Origin: an uncultured bacterium
Lineage (GTDB): Bacteria; Cyanobacteriota; Vampirovibrionia; Gastranaerophilales; Gastranaerophilaceae
Length of the DNA stretch: 56,109 nt
Direction: 5' to 3'
Assembly (NCBI GenBank): GCA_902788575.1
Contig: CADAKY010000014.1
Span: 1 to 56,109 of the forward strand
Shown: positions 8,046 through 16,878 of the stretch, in pieces
How positions within the stretch are numbered: the first letter of the stretch is position 1
Layout of the letters: each line of letters opens with the position of its first letter
The notes under the pieces: generated by a model
What the model was told of the DNA's origin: nothing
Seen by the model: only the letters and a program-made list of their open reading frames with translations
Databases searched by the model: none
Made by a program: the position numbers and the translations under genes

Positions 8046-9521
8046 ATGCCAAGCATCAGTGAGGTTATAAATATAGGTTTTTCACTGCATCAGCAGGGGG
8101 ATTTGGAAGAAGCGGAAAATGCTTACTTTGAAGCTTTGGACTTGGATAAAAATAATGCAGAAGTTTACAATTTGATAGGTGTTTTAAAGCTTCAAAAAGG
8201 TGAAGTTGAATCTGCAATTGATTATGCACAAAAAGCAATTTCTATTTCCAAAGAAGGATATTTTTTTGAAACACTTTTTCAGGCATATATAAGAAACAGT
8301 GATTATAAAAAAATTACTGAATATGAATCAACCGTGAAGGAATTGTTTTCGGACGATTTTTCTTTGCTTTTTAATTTGGCACTTGCTTTTAAAAATCTAA
8401 AAGAGAACAAAAAAGCAATAAAATATTATGAAAAAGCATTAAAAATCAATCCTTCGTCGTATCAGGGGTGGTTCAATCTTGCTCACCTATACGGCATTGA
8501 AGCTGAGACTAAAAATGCTGTATCGGCGTTTAAAATTTGCAATAAAATAAAACCCCACGACCCTGAGATTGAGTACTTTTTAGGTACAGCTTTGATGCGG
8601 ACAAAAGATTATAAGCACGGGCTGAAATACTTTGAAAACAGAATTGCAAGGACTGCGGCGATTGCTGCCCAAAACAAGTCTTATCCGAATAAACTCAGAG
8701 AAGATAACCTCTGGAGGGGTGAAAACATCAAGAATAAGACTCTTTTGGTATATTATGAAGCAGGGTTCGGGGATGTAATAATGTTCAGCCGTTATTTGCC
8801 GATTGTTAGAAAGTTGTGTAAAAAGCTTATATTAATTTGCCAAAAACCGCTTTCACCGCTTTTTGCATCCAATAAACAGCTTGGAATTGACGAAATTATT
8901 GATACATTTGTGCCGGAATCAAATATCGATTTTGATGTACATATTCCGCTTTTGAGTCTTCCATATACATTAGGGCTTAAGAATGACGATGTTTTTGCGT
9001 TTTCGGGCGGGTATCTTTACGCGGAAAACGGATTAAAAGATGAATACAAGTCAAAGTATTTTAACAATGATAAAATAAAAATCGGTATAAAGTGGCAGGG
9101 AAATACTTATACAGAAACGGACAGAGTAATTCCGGCAGAAAAGTTTAATGAACTTACGGATATAAAAAATACTGAGTTTTATTCGCTTCAGACCTTCGAG
9201 GGTTCTGAAAAAGCTTTCTGTCTTTCTAACATAACCGATATAGGAAAAGATTTAATTGATTTTGCCCAAACAGCGGCAGTTATCAGCAATATTGATTTAG
9301 TAATCTGCAATGATACTTCTCTGGCGCACCTTGCGGGTGCAATGGGTGTTCCCTGCTGGGTAATATTGCCGTATGATGTGAATTGGAGATGGCATACCGA
9401 TTTATCAAAATGTGATTGGTATACTAATGTTCGGTTATTCAGACAAAAGTCTTTTGGCGATTGGGACAGTGTATTTGCTGAAATTAAGGATGAAATTAAC
9501 AAAGCACTTTCAATTTCTTAA
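8046..9521 (+). CDS. TPR protein with C-terminal glycosyltransferase-like domain
   Basis: A 491-residue protein. The first half (about 1-190) consists of tetratricopeptide repeats, for example NAEVYNLIGVLKLQKGEVE and KKAIKYYEKALKINPSSYQ. The second half resembles glycosyltransferase family 9/41-like domains, with KTLLVYYEAGFGDVIMFSRY, then LVICNDTSLAHLAGAMGVPC near the end, which is the nucleotide-sugar-binding type signature. Such fusions often modify proteins or surface glycans. AAGAGG precedes the ATG, and the gene follows 7393-8037 by eight bases. The sugar donor and target are not evident; a role in glycosylating surface proteins is inference. Confidence 0.78.
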   Translation: MPSISEVINIGFSLHQQGDLEEAENAYFEALDLDKNNAEVYNLIGVLKLQKGEVESAIDYAQKAISISKEGYFFETLFQAYIRNSDYKKITEYESTVKELFSDDFSLLFNLALAFKNLKENKKAIKYYEKALKINPSSYQGWFNLAHLYGIEAETKNAVSAFKICNKIKPHDPEIEYFLGTALMRTKDYKHGLKYFENRIARTAAIAAQNKSYPNKLREDNLWRGENIKNKTLLVYYEAGFGDVIMFSRYLPIVRKLCKKLILICQKPLSPLFASNKQLGIDEIIDTFVPESNIDFDVHIPLLSLPYTLGLKNDDVFAFSGGYLYAENGLKDEYKSKYFNNDKIKIGIKWQGNTYTETDRVIPAEKFNELTDIKNTEFYSLQTFEGSEKAFCLSNITDIGKDLIDFAQTAAVISNIDLVICNDTSLAHLAGAMGVPCWVILPYDVNWRWHTDLSKCDWYTNVRLFRQKSFGDWDSVFAEIKDEINKALSIS

Positions 9522-10203
9522 TAATTAAATATAAAATTGTAACAGCTCAGCAGAATACAACAAAATATCTTCTTTGTTGTATAAAGCTCAAGCGTGGCTT
9601 GAAATTAGTGTTTTTCTGTTTTTTGCTTACTTGCAAGTTATTATTTTCCTATTTTGTCTAATCATGTTGTACTTTTCTTTTTCTCTGTTTGCGAGGCAGA
9701 GAAAAAGAAAAGTACCAAAAGAAAAAGAGAACACGCAATTGTTTTCTACGTCCTTACGGACGTGGGTTACGGACGTGGGTTTGAATGGATGTTGCAAGCA
9801 TAGCTTGCACTCTGTCAGCTACTGCATTTAATGTCCGAACAAATAGATTCGGCTTTGCCGAAAACATCAATTCAATCAAAATGCCCGCAAGGGCATAGTG
9901 GTAAACCGTTCAATCCGGTGCTTTCTCTTCTTCTTTTGCTTCGTTTTCTTCTTCTCTTTACCTCCGAAATAAAGAGAAGAAGAAAATGAAGGCAACAAAG
10001 AAAAAAATATAAAAAGAAAATGCAGTCTTGAATGAAACAAAAATCAATACAACAAAGAAGATATTTTGATGTATTTTGCTTGTTACACAAAATGCAAAAT
10101 ATAAAATGCATATTGTAAATATTTGTAAAGAAATCTCTTTTTTGTCTAAAGTTTTTAAAATTTGTGCCGTTAATTATAGAGTAAGTATAAAGGATGTATT
10201 ATT
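9522..10203. other. Gap filled by a 550-bp inverted-repeat element
   Basis: No gene is seen in this gap. Almost all of it (9538-10087) is one symmetrical hairpin-rich element described separately. The last 110 bases carry the start signals of the next gene, including AAAGGA at 10189-10194. Open frames at 9574-9831 (plus) and 9872-10111 (minus) run through the palindromes and are not genes. Confidence 0.7.
9538..10087. mobile_element. MITE-like element with terminal inverted repeats and internal hairpins
   Basis: The ends are inverted repeats: 9554-9582 and 10047-10075 match over 29 bases with one mismatch, and the match extends outward with a 4-base gap to TGTAACA/TGTTACA. About 90-105 bp inside each end is a large palindrome: a perfect 19-bp stem at 9669-9715 with loop TTTGCGAGG, and a perfect 17-bp stem at 9944-9986 with loop CCTCCGAAA, nearly the reverse complement of the first loop. 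Between them are short hairpins at 9748-9763, 9793-9809, 9848-9862 and 9881-9896. No transposase is present. A non-autonomous mobile element is the best explanation; a structured RNA is the alternative. An 11-bp direct repeat (AAATATAAAAT, 9527-9537 and 10097-10107) lies around it but is not adjacent on the right. Confidence 0.6.
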
Positions 10204-11214
10204 ATGCCTAAAGATTTTTCATCAAAAAAGATTTTGGGAATAAATATAAGTGATTTTACAGGTATTTATCGTGCTATTGCTGAAAAAGCTAATATTAATG
10301 GCGGAAATACTCTTGAAGGTATAGAAATAAGCTTGTTTTTTGATGCAAAAAATACAATAGATAAAAATAAAAGTATATTTACATTTAACGGAAAGACGTA
10401 TGATGTTGACGGCAATCTATATACAGGTGATAAAGTTTATGAAGCAAAAAAAGATGCAGTAAATTATAAAATACCTTGGGCACCTCCGCCGAAAGATTAT
10501 TTTAAACTTCAAAATGCAAAACTAAAAAATCAAGCCGCACTAAAAAAAGTTGATGAATATATTGCATTAGAAAAGGAAGAAATTAAAAAGAAAAAAATTC
10601 AACATGAAGAAATAGTAAAAAAACTGTCTAATTCTTGGGGAAATACTTTTAAAGTTAATGACAGAGAAAATTTTTCTGCGTTTATTGAAAAATTGTATCA
10701 AGCAGTAGAAATGCTTAATATAAAAAAAACTAATGATGGAACAACAAAAGAAACTTTTCAACCGTCAGAGAAATATCCTACTATTGAAGACAAAATTGTA
10801 GATGAAATGTGCGGTGCTTTTGCATATGAGTCAAAATTTAGTACCCGCGCCATTTCTGATGATAAATTATATTACGGTATATTTCAATTTTCACAAGTAG
10901 GTTTAAACGATGTAAATAAAAAACTGTCTAATAACTTATTAGATATAGGGGATATAAAGTTAAAGCCATTAAAAAAAATAAAAGATTTTGTAAATTTATC
11001 AAGAATTGAACAAATTGATTATATGATTGCATACGTAAAAGATTGCAAACAATATTATTCAAAAATTGGAGAAAATGAGCCTATTTCTCCGAAGCAAATG
11101 TATGCAATGTGGTATCTTCCTTCTAAGGGTAAAGATTCTGTAGAAATGCAGAAAAGAATGGGTATAATAAATACAAAATTAAATGAACGTAATAATAGCA
11201 ACCTTATACAATAA
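10204..11214 (+). CDS. Unknown protein with lytic-transglycosylase-like segment
   Basis: A 336-residue, Lys-rich protein without a recognisable signal peptide. The middle (about 110-150) is a charged helix, probably a coiled coil. Around residues 210-235, the stretch FAYESKFSTRAI...LYYGIFQFSQVGL resembles the Glu-Ser and G-x-x-Q-F motifs of transglycosylase SLT domains, with the Glu in the catalytic position. The rest matches no family I know. The ATG has an AAAGGA site nine bases upstream. It overlaps the 3' end of the convergent mannosidase gene by 11 bases. Peptidoglycan cleavage is a hypothesis only. Confidence 0.6.
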   Translation: MPKDFSSKKILGINISDFTGIYRAIAEKANINGGNTLEGIEISLFFDAKNTIDKNKSIFTFNGKTYDVDGNLYTGDKVYEAKKDAVNYKIPWAPPPKDYFKLQNAKLKNQAALKKVDEYIALEKEEIKKKKIQHEEIVKKLSNSWGNTFKVNDRENFSAFIEKLYQAVEMLNIKKTNDGTTKETFQPSEKYPTIEDKIVDEMCGAFAYESKFSTRAISDDKLYYGIFQFSQVGLNDVNKKLSNNLLDIGDIKLKPLKKIKDFVNLSRIEQIDYMIAYVKDCKQYYSKIGENEPISPKQMYAMWYLPSKGKDSVEMQKRMGIINTKLNERNNSNLIQ

Positions 11215-13306
11215 CATAGTTATACACTTGGTTTAATGTATCATAAAAAGCATTTTCGTTGCCGAAAAATACATAAAATTCGGCAGAACATGCACCAAGC
11301 ATCTGCAAATCATTAACTTCCAAAGGAGGACCGGCAGGAGTTGTTCTTGCAGGGTTTGCAGGATTGGATATCTTTCCCGTTGAACGAAGTATCGGTATAT
11401 AAAGAGTATCTTTAAATACTTCATATTGTGTCAGCCCTTTGGTTATGACTCCTATATTATTGGTTTTTTCATCAATCAAAAGCCCTCTCTGCATTGGTGC
11501 AGTATTTGTTCGGACTTCTTGCCCGCGTTCCTTCGGAAGATTCTCGCGAATATTATAATTCGGGTCAAAATTTCGTTTTATTAATGTATTCATATCCTCG
11601 GAAAAAACTTCCGTAATATTATCGTTCAGCCTAAAAGATGCATTCAGAATGTGATTTTTACGCGAATTATTCCATTCAAATCTGAATTTTATAAATGTTG
11701 AATTTTTGTTCAGTTCAGCAATCAAACTTATAACATCCCAGTCACCCTCAAAATCAATTTTCAAAGCAGCTCTCAAATCAGTTTTCAGAATGAGTTTGGA
11801 ACGTAAAACTTTAAAAATTTTGCCATTGTCATTCGGATTAGGAGCGTTGTTATAGCTATCGCCTTCATCAATAAAATCAATTATATTAAACGGCACTCCA
11901 TTAACAAACAGTTCATTATCAATCACTGTCAATTTTATATTAGAATTTTCAAGAGAAGTATCATTCGCTTGTAAGTCTGTTTGTGAAAGTGAAGGCATTA
12001 TTACATCATATTCATCAGGCTTTATGTTTTCCGCTTCTGCTATATATGTATATATGTTCGTATAATCTTCCGTAACAGGAATTCTTTGGGTGTCAGCAAG
12101 AAGATATTTGTCAAACCCTTTTCTTACCGAAATTCTGTCGTATCCGTCAAGCTTTTCAGCCGATTCAAATTCTACAATGCCTGTATATGGCTTGTCAGAC
12201 AGGTTAAGGATACGTTTTTCGTTAAAATTGTTTTTGAATTTTAATTCGTCAATAATTCCGTTAGCTATCTGTTTAATCTTTTTGTAACGGATTAAATTCT
12301 CTTTATGTGTATCATCCGTAGAACATCCGCAAATGCTGTCGTGCGCCTGATTCCTTAAAAGCATTTTATACGCGTATTCAATCAAATTGTCATATTCCGT
12401 AACTCTTTCTTCTTTAACAAACCTTGAAACAAGGTCAAGCAGATATGTACATTCCACATTTTCCCGTTTTAAGTCTAATCTTGATGAATAACATCCCTGC
12501 AGAGTAAATGTTTTTGAATTATCTCTTAATTCGTCATCCCAATGAAACTTATCAAAGGTTCCTTCTACGTTTTTAAAATAATCAAAAGGAGATGATAATG
12601 TAAAATAATAATCATCTTTTAATAAAGAATTCATTTCCTCAATTTGTTCGGCAATGTCCTTTTCTACGCCGAGATGGTCTGCTCCAATCGGAAGCAGAAT
12701 GTATTGAGGAGATTTTTCGGATATTTTATCCAGATTGCTTTTTAAAGCAAATGCTTTTTTCTCAATTGTTGTATTCATTGAGAATATATCGTTAAAGTAT
12801 CCGCGGACAAGATTAACCGTATCCATTCCGCACCATTTGAATTCTGCAGGAAAGTCTCCGCATCCGCGCCATACTATACATTTATCAATCCCAAAATCTC
12901 TGAGAATATCCGGTACATTTTGGCTGTGACCGAATGTATCCGGCAAATATCCTATAAAATCTTCACATCCGTATTTTTGTGCAATCTTTAAACCTAATTC
13001 CAGATTTTTTGAAAAACATGTTTTATCTGTCAAAAATTCATCAACAAGGCAATAAAACGGTCCGATAAAAAGCCGTTTGTGACGAATAAGAGCCTGTACC
13101 AAATCTTTTTTTTCGGGACGCATTTCAAGATAATCTTCCAGTGCGCTCACTTGACCGTCAAAATAAAAAGACGGAATTATGTTGCGAGAGAGAAGGTCTA
13201 AAACATTATCAAATACTCTCAACAAGCGCATTCTGAATATTTCAAACTCTCGATACCACTCTCTGTCCCAATGTGTATGCAAATATGCAATAACATGCTT
13301 TCTCAT
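11204..13306 (-). CDS. Glycoside hydrolase family 38 alpha-mannosidase
   Basis: Likely removes alpha-linked mannose from glycans or mannosides, with zinc in the active site. Residues 10-14 (HTHWD) give the zinc ligands. The segment GYLPDTFGHSQ at about 120-130 holds the nucleophile Asp124. Another conserved block, NQAHDSICGCSTDDTH, follows in the middle and is typical of GH38. At 700 residues it is shorter than many GH38 enzymes (about 850-1000), mostly in the C-terminal beta part. No signal peptide is visible, so it is probably cytosolic. It overlaps the end of the convergent neighbour. In a gut bacterium it could process host or dietary mannose glycans. Confidence 0.85.
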   Translation of the reverse strand: MRKHVIAYLHTHWDREWYREFEIFRMRLLRVFDNVLDLLSRNIIPSFYFDGQVSALEDYLEMRPEKKDLVQALIRHKRLFIGPFYCLVDEFLTDKTCFSKNLELGLKIAQKYGCEDFIGYLPDTFGHSQNVPDILRDFGIDKCIVWRGCGDFPAEFKWCGMDTVNLVRGYFNDIFSMNTTIEKKAFALKSNLDKISEKSPQYILLPIGADHLGVEKDIAEQIEEMNSLLKDDYYFTLSSPFDYFKNVEGTFDKFHWDDELRDNSKTFTLQGCYSSRLDLKRENVECTYLLDLVSRFVKEERVTEYDNLIEYAYKMLLRNQAHDSICGCSTDDTHKENLIRYKKIKQIANGIIDELKFKNNFNEKRILNLSDKPYTGIVEFESAEKLDGYDRISVRKGFDKYLLADTQRIPVTEDYTNIYTYIAEAENIKPDEYDVIMPSLSQTDLQANDTSLENSNIKLTVIDNELFVNGVPFNIIDFIDEGDSYNNAPNPNDNGKIFKVLRSKLILKTDLRAALKIDFEGDWDVISLIAELNKNSTFIKFRFEWNNSRKNHILNASFRLNDNITEVFSEDMNTLIKRNFDPNYNIRENLPKERGQEVRTNTAPMQRGLLIDEKTNNIGVITKGLTQYEVFKDTLYIPILRSTGKISNPANPARTTPAGPPLEVNDLQMLGACSAEFYVFFGNENAFYDTLNQVYNYVIV

Positions 13307-13342
13307 AGGTCTTATGATACATCAAAAAGATATTTGAAACAA

Positions 13343-13939
13343 TTATTTTGAAATTTCGTCAGAAAAAGCTTTAATTTTTTTAGCATTCTTTTTTTCTATC
13401 AATTTGCCGAAAACAGAATGTCTTTCTTCTTCTGCCTGAACTTTGAATCCTCTGAGAATTGCCTTGTCTGCCGAATTAGGGTTTATCTGAATCAATTCTT
13501 CGCTGAATCTTTCAAGCTGTTTTAAATCATTATCGTTGTAATATCCTCTGTGATTACTTATTCTTGTGGGGTTAATAATTTCAGAATCGCTAAATTTATT
13601 ATCTAATTTTAACAAAGATGTTGCCGGAATACCAAAATTCAGTTTTACCGATTTGTTGTTAAAATTTAATGTTAACAAAGAGCCGTTTCTTTCTTCCATA
13701 ACCAGATAACTCTTTGGATGACATTTTTTTACAAATTCTTCAAGATTTGATATTGTTATTTTTTTTATGGTATCCATGTACTTTAATGCGGTATCAAGCT
13801 GCTTTTTTGGAACCTTTGAACTGATTGAGTGCAGTTCTCTTTTTGCGTTTGAAGCAGCTGTATTTACATATCCGTATACAGACTTATGTAAATACCCCTT
13901 GTAATTAATATTAGAATTTTTTATGCTATCTATTTTCAT
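13343..13939 (-). CDS. Unknown protein with N-terminal YKG motif
   Basis: A 198-residue protein with no signal peptide and no known domain. The N-terminus (MKIDSIKNSNINYKGYLHK) matches a pattern also seen in the proteins at 24066-24503 and 33889-34443: a few hydrophobic residues, a polar run, then Y/F-K-G/A at about residues 10-15. The rest is helical and basic, with KKQLDTALKYMDTIKKI and a Lys-rich C-terminus. It lies just upstream of the mannosidase gene in the same direction, 36 bases away, so they may be co-transcribed. Function unknown. Confidence 0.65.
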   Translation of the reverse strand: MKIDSIKNSNINYKGYLHKSVYGYVNTAASNAKRELHSISSKVPKKQLDTALKYMDTIKKITISNLEEFVKKCHPKSYLVMEERNGSLLTLNFNNKSVKLNFGIPATSLLKLDNKFSDSEIINPTRISNHRGYYNDNDLKQLERFSEELIQINPNSADKAILRGFKVQAEEERHSVFGKLIEKKNAKKIKAFSDEISK

Positions 13940-14018
13940 TGCTACATATCCGTTTATTATTTTAAAATAATAGCACGAAAAATTTTTAGCGCAAGAGTGT
14001 ATTTTTTACACCAAACTT

Positions 14019-14249
14019 TTACAGAATAGTTTTTGCGTATTCAATAATATCAGACGATTCATACATTTGAATATTACGTTCTTTATCAACAATAAAGGGC
14101 ACCTGACGTTTCCCGCCGAGTTGTATTAAAGCGTCTTCATTCATTTTTTCCGCAATATCAACTTTATTGTATTGTACATTATTTTCGTCAAAAAATTTTA
14201 TAACTTTTTTGCAGTAAGGACAAGTTTCAAGCATGTATAAATCAATCAT
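14019..14249 (-). CDS. Glutaredoxin
   Basis: A 76-residue thioredoxin-fold protein that reduces disulfides or carries out glutathione-type thiol exchange. The redox motif CPYC is at residues 10-13, the cis-Pro is in the segment KRQVPFIV, and the C-terminus has the usual ESSDIIEYAK helix. The length is that of small bacterial glutaredoxins. The start has a strong AAAGGAGG site five bases upstream. It lies 77 bases downstream of lepB in the same direction and may share its transcript. Confidence 0.92.
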   Translation of the reverse strand: MIDLYMLETCPYCKKVIKFFDENNVQYNKVDIAEKMNEDALIQLGGKRQVPFIVDKERNIQMYESSDIIEYAKTIL

Positions 14250-14326
14250 AATATCCTCCTTTTGATATTACTATAATAAACTGATTAAACGAAATTACAT
14301 CAGTACATTATGTAATAAACTTATGA

Positions 14327-14971
14327 CTATTTATTTAAAATTTGTATTCTGTTTAACGGCCAGAAAACAAAAACAGCGCGTCCTATAAATCTTTCTTTAG
14401 GCAGTGTTCCCCAAAAACGGCTGTCTAAAGAGTTACCTCGATTGTCACCCATCATAAAATAGTTGTTTTCCGGAATTATCAACGGACCGCAGTGCATATC
14501 CGATTTACACTTGTGAAAATCGTATTCGCTCATTATGTATTCTTCATTAAGAGGTTTGTCATTTATATAAACCTTGTATGCACCGTTAGAGCTTTGTTTT
14601 ATTTCAAGCTTTTCTCCCGGAAGTCCGATAACTCTTTTTATATATGCAACATCATTGCAGAAAAATCCGGTTAAGCGCTTGAAAACTGCAATCGGGCTTG
14701 TTGAAAGCTTAACAAACGGCGGGTAAAAAATCATTATATCACCGCGCTTTGGGGTGTTTTCAAAAGCGTGGTCTTTTAATATGTTCGGGTATTTTGTAAG
14801 TTTTTCGACAACTATTCTGTCACCCTCTAAGAGTGTAGGCTTCATTGAACCGGAAGGTATCCACCTTAGTTCCGCAATAAAAAACCTTATCAAAATAACG
14901 GCAACCACAACAAATAAAATAGTATCAACAGTTTCTTTGATATTTGCCTTAAGTTTATCTTTATTAATCAT
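14327..14971 (-). CDS. lepB: Signal peptidase I
   Basis: Membrane-bound serine protease that cleaves signal peptides from exported proteins. One membrane helix at about 17-33 precedes the catalytic domain. The nucleophile is Ser42 in IPSGSMKPTL and the general base is Lys112 in AYIKRVIGLPGE. The conserved late box GDNRGNSLDSRFWG is present. At 214 residues it is a typical short bacterial enzyme. Its ATG overlaps the stop of the polyprenyl synthase gene by four bases (ATGA), so translation is coupled. Several proteins in this window (SLH protein, Cys-rich protein, protease, parvulin) carry substrates for it. Confidence 0.95.
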   Translation of the reverse strand: MINKDKLKANIKETVDTILFVVVAVILIRFFIAELRWIPSGSMKPTLLEGDRIVVEKLTKYPNILKDHAFENTPKRGDIMIFYPPFVKLSTSPIAVFKRLTGFFCNDVAYIKRVIGLPGEKLEIKQSSNGAYKVYINDKPLNEEYIMSEYDFHKCKSDMHCGPLIIPENNYFMMGDNRGNSLDSRFWGTLPKERFIGRAVFVFWPLNRIQILNK

Positions 14972-15762
14972 AGATTTTCAACTATATCCTCTAACTCTTC
15001 TTTGTATACATTTTGAGGAAAGTCTTTAATAATACTCCTCATCTCTTCTTTATAATTATCTATTAAAGAAGTCGTTTTTTCAACACTCAAAATATCATTT
15101 ATAGTATGTAAATTGTTAAATTTATCCTGTTTTGCGGAATTTGGCTCCAAATCATTTCTTATCTGAAAAATTATTCCGAAATTCTGTGCAAAATGTCCGG
15201 CTTCAGAATCATCAGAACCGGTTAATATTGCCGCTGATTTCAATATTGCCTCAAAAAGAGATGCGGTTTTGCCTCTGCAAATTTCAAGATATTTATTTAT
15301 ATTCAAAATCGTTCCTTTTGATAGATATTGATTTATTTCAGCATTACACATAATTTCTGTGCAATTCAGAAAGTTTTCGGTAATTCTTGAATCCGCTAAC
15401 TCATGAATTAACTTTATTGCTTTTGATATAATTAAATCACCTGCAATTAAAGAAACTTTATCCGAATATTTCTTAGCCAGTGTTGTATTTCCTCTTCTTA
15501 CGGAAGAATTATCTATCACATCATCATGGAACAATGAAGCATTATGAATTAGTTCACCTGCCGCAAGCAGCGACATGATATCTTTTGTGACTTCTTTATT
15601 TTGCGCCAGTATGTACAGAAGTGCAATTTTTGAACGAATTCTTTTGGAAGGAGCTTTCAGAAAATCTAAAATTTCTGATAATATTTGATTATCATTATTC
15701 AAAGAATTATAAATTAATTCTTCAATCAGCTCAATCTGCGGTTTTAATAATGTTTCGTTCAT
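14968..15762 (-). CDS. Polyprenyl diphosphate synthase-like protein
   Basis: All-helical protein of the trans-isoprenyl diphosphate synthase family. The first Asp-rich motif is intact (HDDVID, Asp80, Asp81 and Asp84) followed by the Arg pair at 89-90, and Lys165 in RGKTASLF is conserved. The second motif, expected as FQIxDDxLD, reads FQIRNDLEP at 199-207, so two of its acidic residues are lost. At 264 residues it is shorter than the usual 320 or so. It could be an enzyme with changed product length, or a non-catalytic subunit of a two-subunit enzyme. It overlaps lepB by four bases. Confidence 0.82.
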   Translation of the reverse strand: MNETLLKPQIELIEELIYNSLNNDNQILSEILDFLKAPSKRIRSKIALLYILAQNKEVTKDIMSLLAAGELIHNASLFHDDVIDNSSVRRGNTTLAKKYSDKVSLIAGDLIISKAIKLIHELADSRITENFLNCTEIMCNAEINQYLSKGTILNINKYLEICRGKTASLFEAILKSAAILTGSDDSEAGHFAQNFGIIFQIRNDLEPNSAKQDKFNNLHTINDILSVEKTTSLIDNYKEEMRSIIKDFPQNVYKEELEDIVENL

Positions 15763-15813
15763 AAATATTATTTTATCACGACAAAATTTGCAATTACAGT
15801 ACCATTTTGGATA

Positions 15814-15846
15814 TAAAAAAGGCGCCTTTTTAATTGACGCCTTTCT
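15814..15846 (-). terminator. Flagellin terminator
   Basis: On the minus strand AAAGGCG pairs with CGCCTTT around a short A-rich loop and is followed by TTTTTTAT. It lies about 60 bases after the flagellin stop codon. Confidence 0.75.
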
Positions 15847-15903
15847 TCACCCCTAATCAACAAACCTGCATGATATTTTACAGTTATTCATGATTTATGT
15901 CCG

Positions 15904-16878
15904 TTATATTAAGTTCAGTGCTATACTTGGAGTTTGGTTTGCAGTAGCCAAAAGTGTTGCTGAAGCTTGTTGCAAGATTTGCTGCTGAACATATTTAGAT
16001 GATTCATCCGCTACATCAGTATCACGCAATGTTGATAATGATGAAACCAGGTTTTGTGACTGAACATCAATTCCTGACAGTGCTGACGTTACTCTGTTTT
16101 GTGCGGCACCGATTTGAGTAACTCTGTTTGATATTTCTTCAATTGCATTATCAATAAAACCTATCATTTGTTTAGAGTTTGTGCCTATGACAAACGTATT
16201 TCCGCTAACTTTCAAACCTGCGCAAGCTGCTGCAATAGCTTTGTAACCTGCATCAGAGTTGTATTGAGGAGCAGTGGTAGCTCCGCTTGCTTCTTTAACA
16301 GCATTTTTAAAGTCATCATCACCTTTAAATAAACCGCTGACGCTTGCATCTTTAAATAAATTTGAAGAAAGGTTTATTACACTGTCATTGTTTGCATATA
16401 AACCTACCTGTAAATTTAAACCTGCAGAAGTCATTCCTGTTCCATCACCGTCATGGTCGTATGCCATTAATTTAATACCGTTAAATTCTGAGTTCGCTGC
16501 GATTCTGCTGATTTCTCTTAATCTTGCTTCAACTTCAGACTGAATCGCTTTTAATGATGTAGAACCGTAAGTTCCGTTAGCTGCTTGTACCGTCAAATCT
16601 CTGATACGTTGAAGGTGGTCAGTCAATAAGCCATAAGTTTGTTCTGCTGTTTGTAATAAATCTGCACCTGTAGAAGCGTTTGCAGCAGCAATGTCTAATG
16701 AGCCGATTTGTGTTGTCCACATATCAGCGATAGAGTAGCCTGCTGCGTTGTCAGATGCGTGATTAATTTTGTAACCTGTTGATAGTCTTTCCAAAGAACG
16801 ATTAAGACCTGTTGTTGCATTGTTCAAGTTGCGTTCTGCAATAATAGATGCAACGTTTGTGTTGATTGTGAGTGTCAT
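15904..16878 (-). CDS. fliC: Flagellin
   Basis: Filament subunit of the bacterial flagellum. The N-terminal coiled-coil region (about 1-140) carries LNRSLERLSTGYKINHASDN and RIRDLTVQAANGTY, and the C-terminal region (about 235-324) carries SNRVTQIGAAQNR and ends in ATANQTPSIALNLI; both are hallmark flagellin ends that pack in the filament core. The central variable part is small, so the surface domain is short. At 324 residues it is a compact flagellin. The start has AAAGGAG eight bases upstream. It is monocistronic, with a long leader and its own terminator. fliO lies about 3 kb away, and the neighbouring NeuB/KdsC-like pair could feed a filament glycan. Confidence 0.95.
   Translation of the reverse strand: MTLTINTNVASIIAERNLNNATTGLNRSLERLSTGYKINHASDNAAGYSIADMWTTQIGSLDIAAANASTGADLLQTAEQTYGLLTDHLQRIRDLTVQAANGTYGSTSLKAIQSEVEARLREISRIAANSEFNGIKLMAYDHDGDGTGMTSAGLNLQVGLYANNDSVINLSSNLFKDASVSGLFKGDDDFKNAVKEASGATTAPQYNSDAGYKAIAAACAGLKVSGNTFVIGTNSKQMIGFIDNAIEEISNRVTQIGAAQNRVTSALSGIDVQSQNLVSSLSTLRDTDVADESSKYVQQQILQQASATLLATANQTPSIALNLI

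Noticed and set aside
9527..10107. AAATATAAAAT as target-site duplication of the inverted-repeat element
   Set aside because: The right copy is nine bases away from the element end and the sequence is simple AT, so it may be chance. Mentioned only as an observation.
9574..10111. Two open frames inside the 550-bp inverted-repeat element (9574-9831 plus; 9872-10111 minus)
   Set aside because: They run through perfect palindromes, have low-complexity Lys/Phe/Cys content and no ribosome site. The element explains the sequence better.
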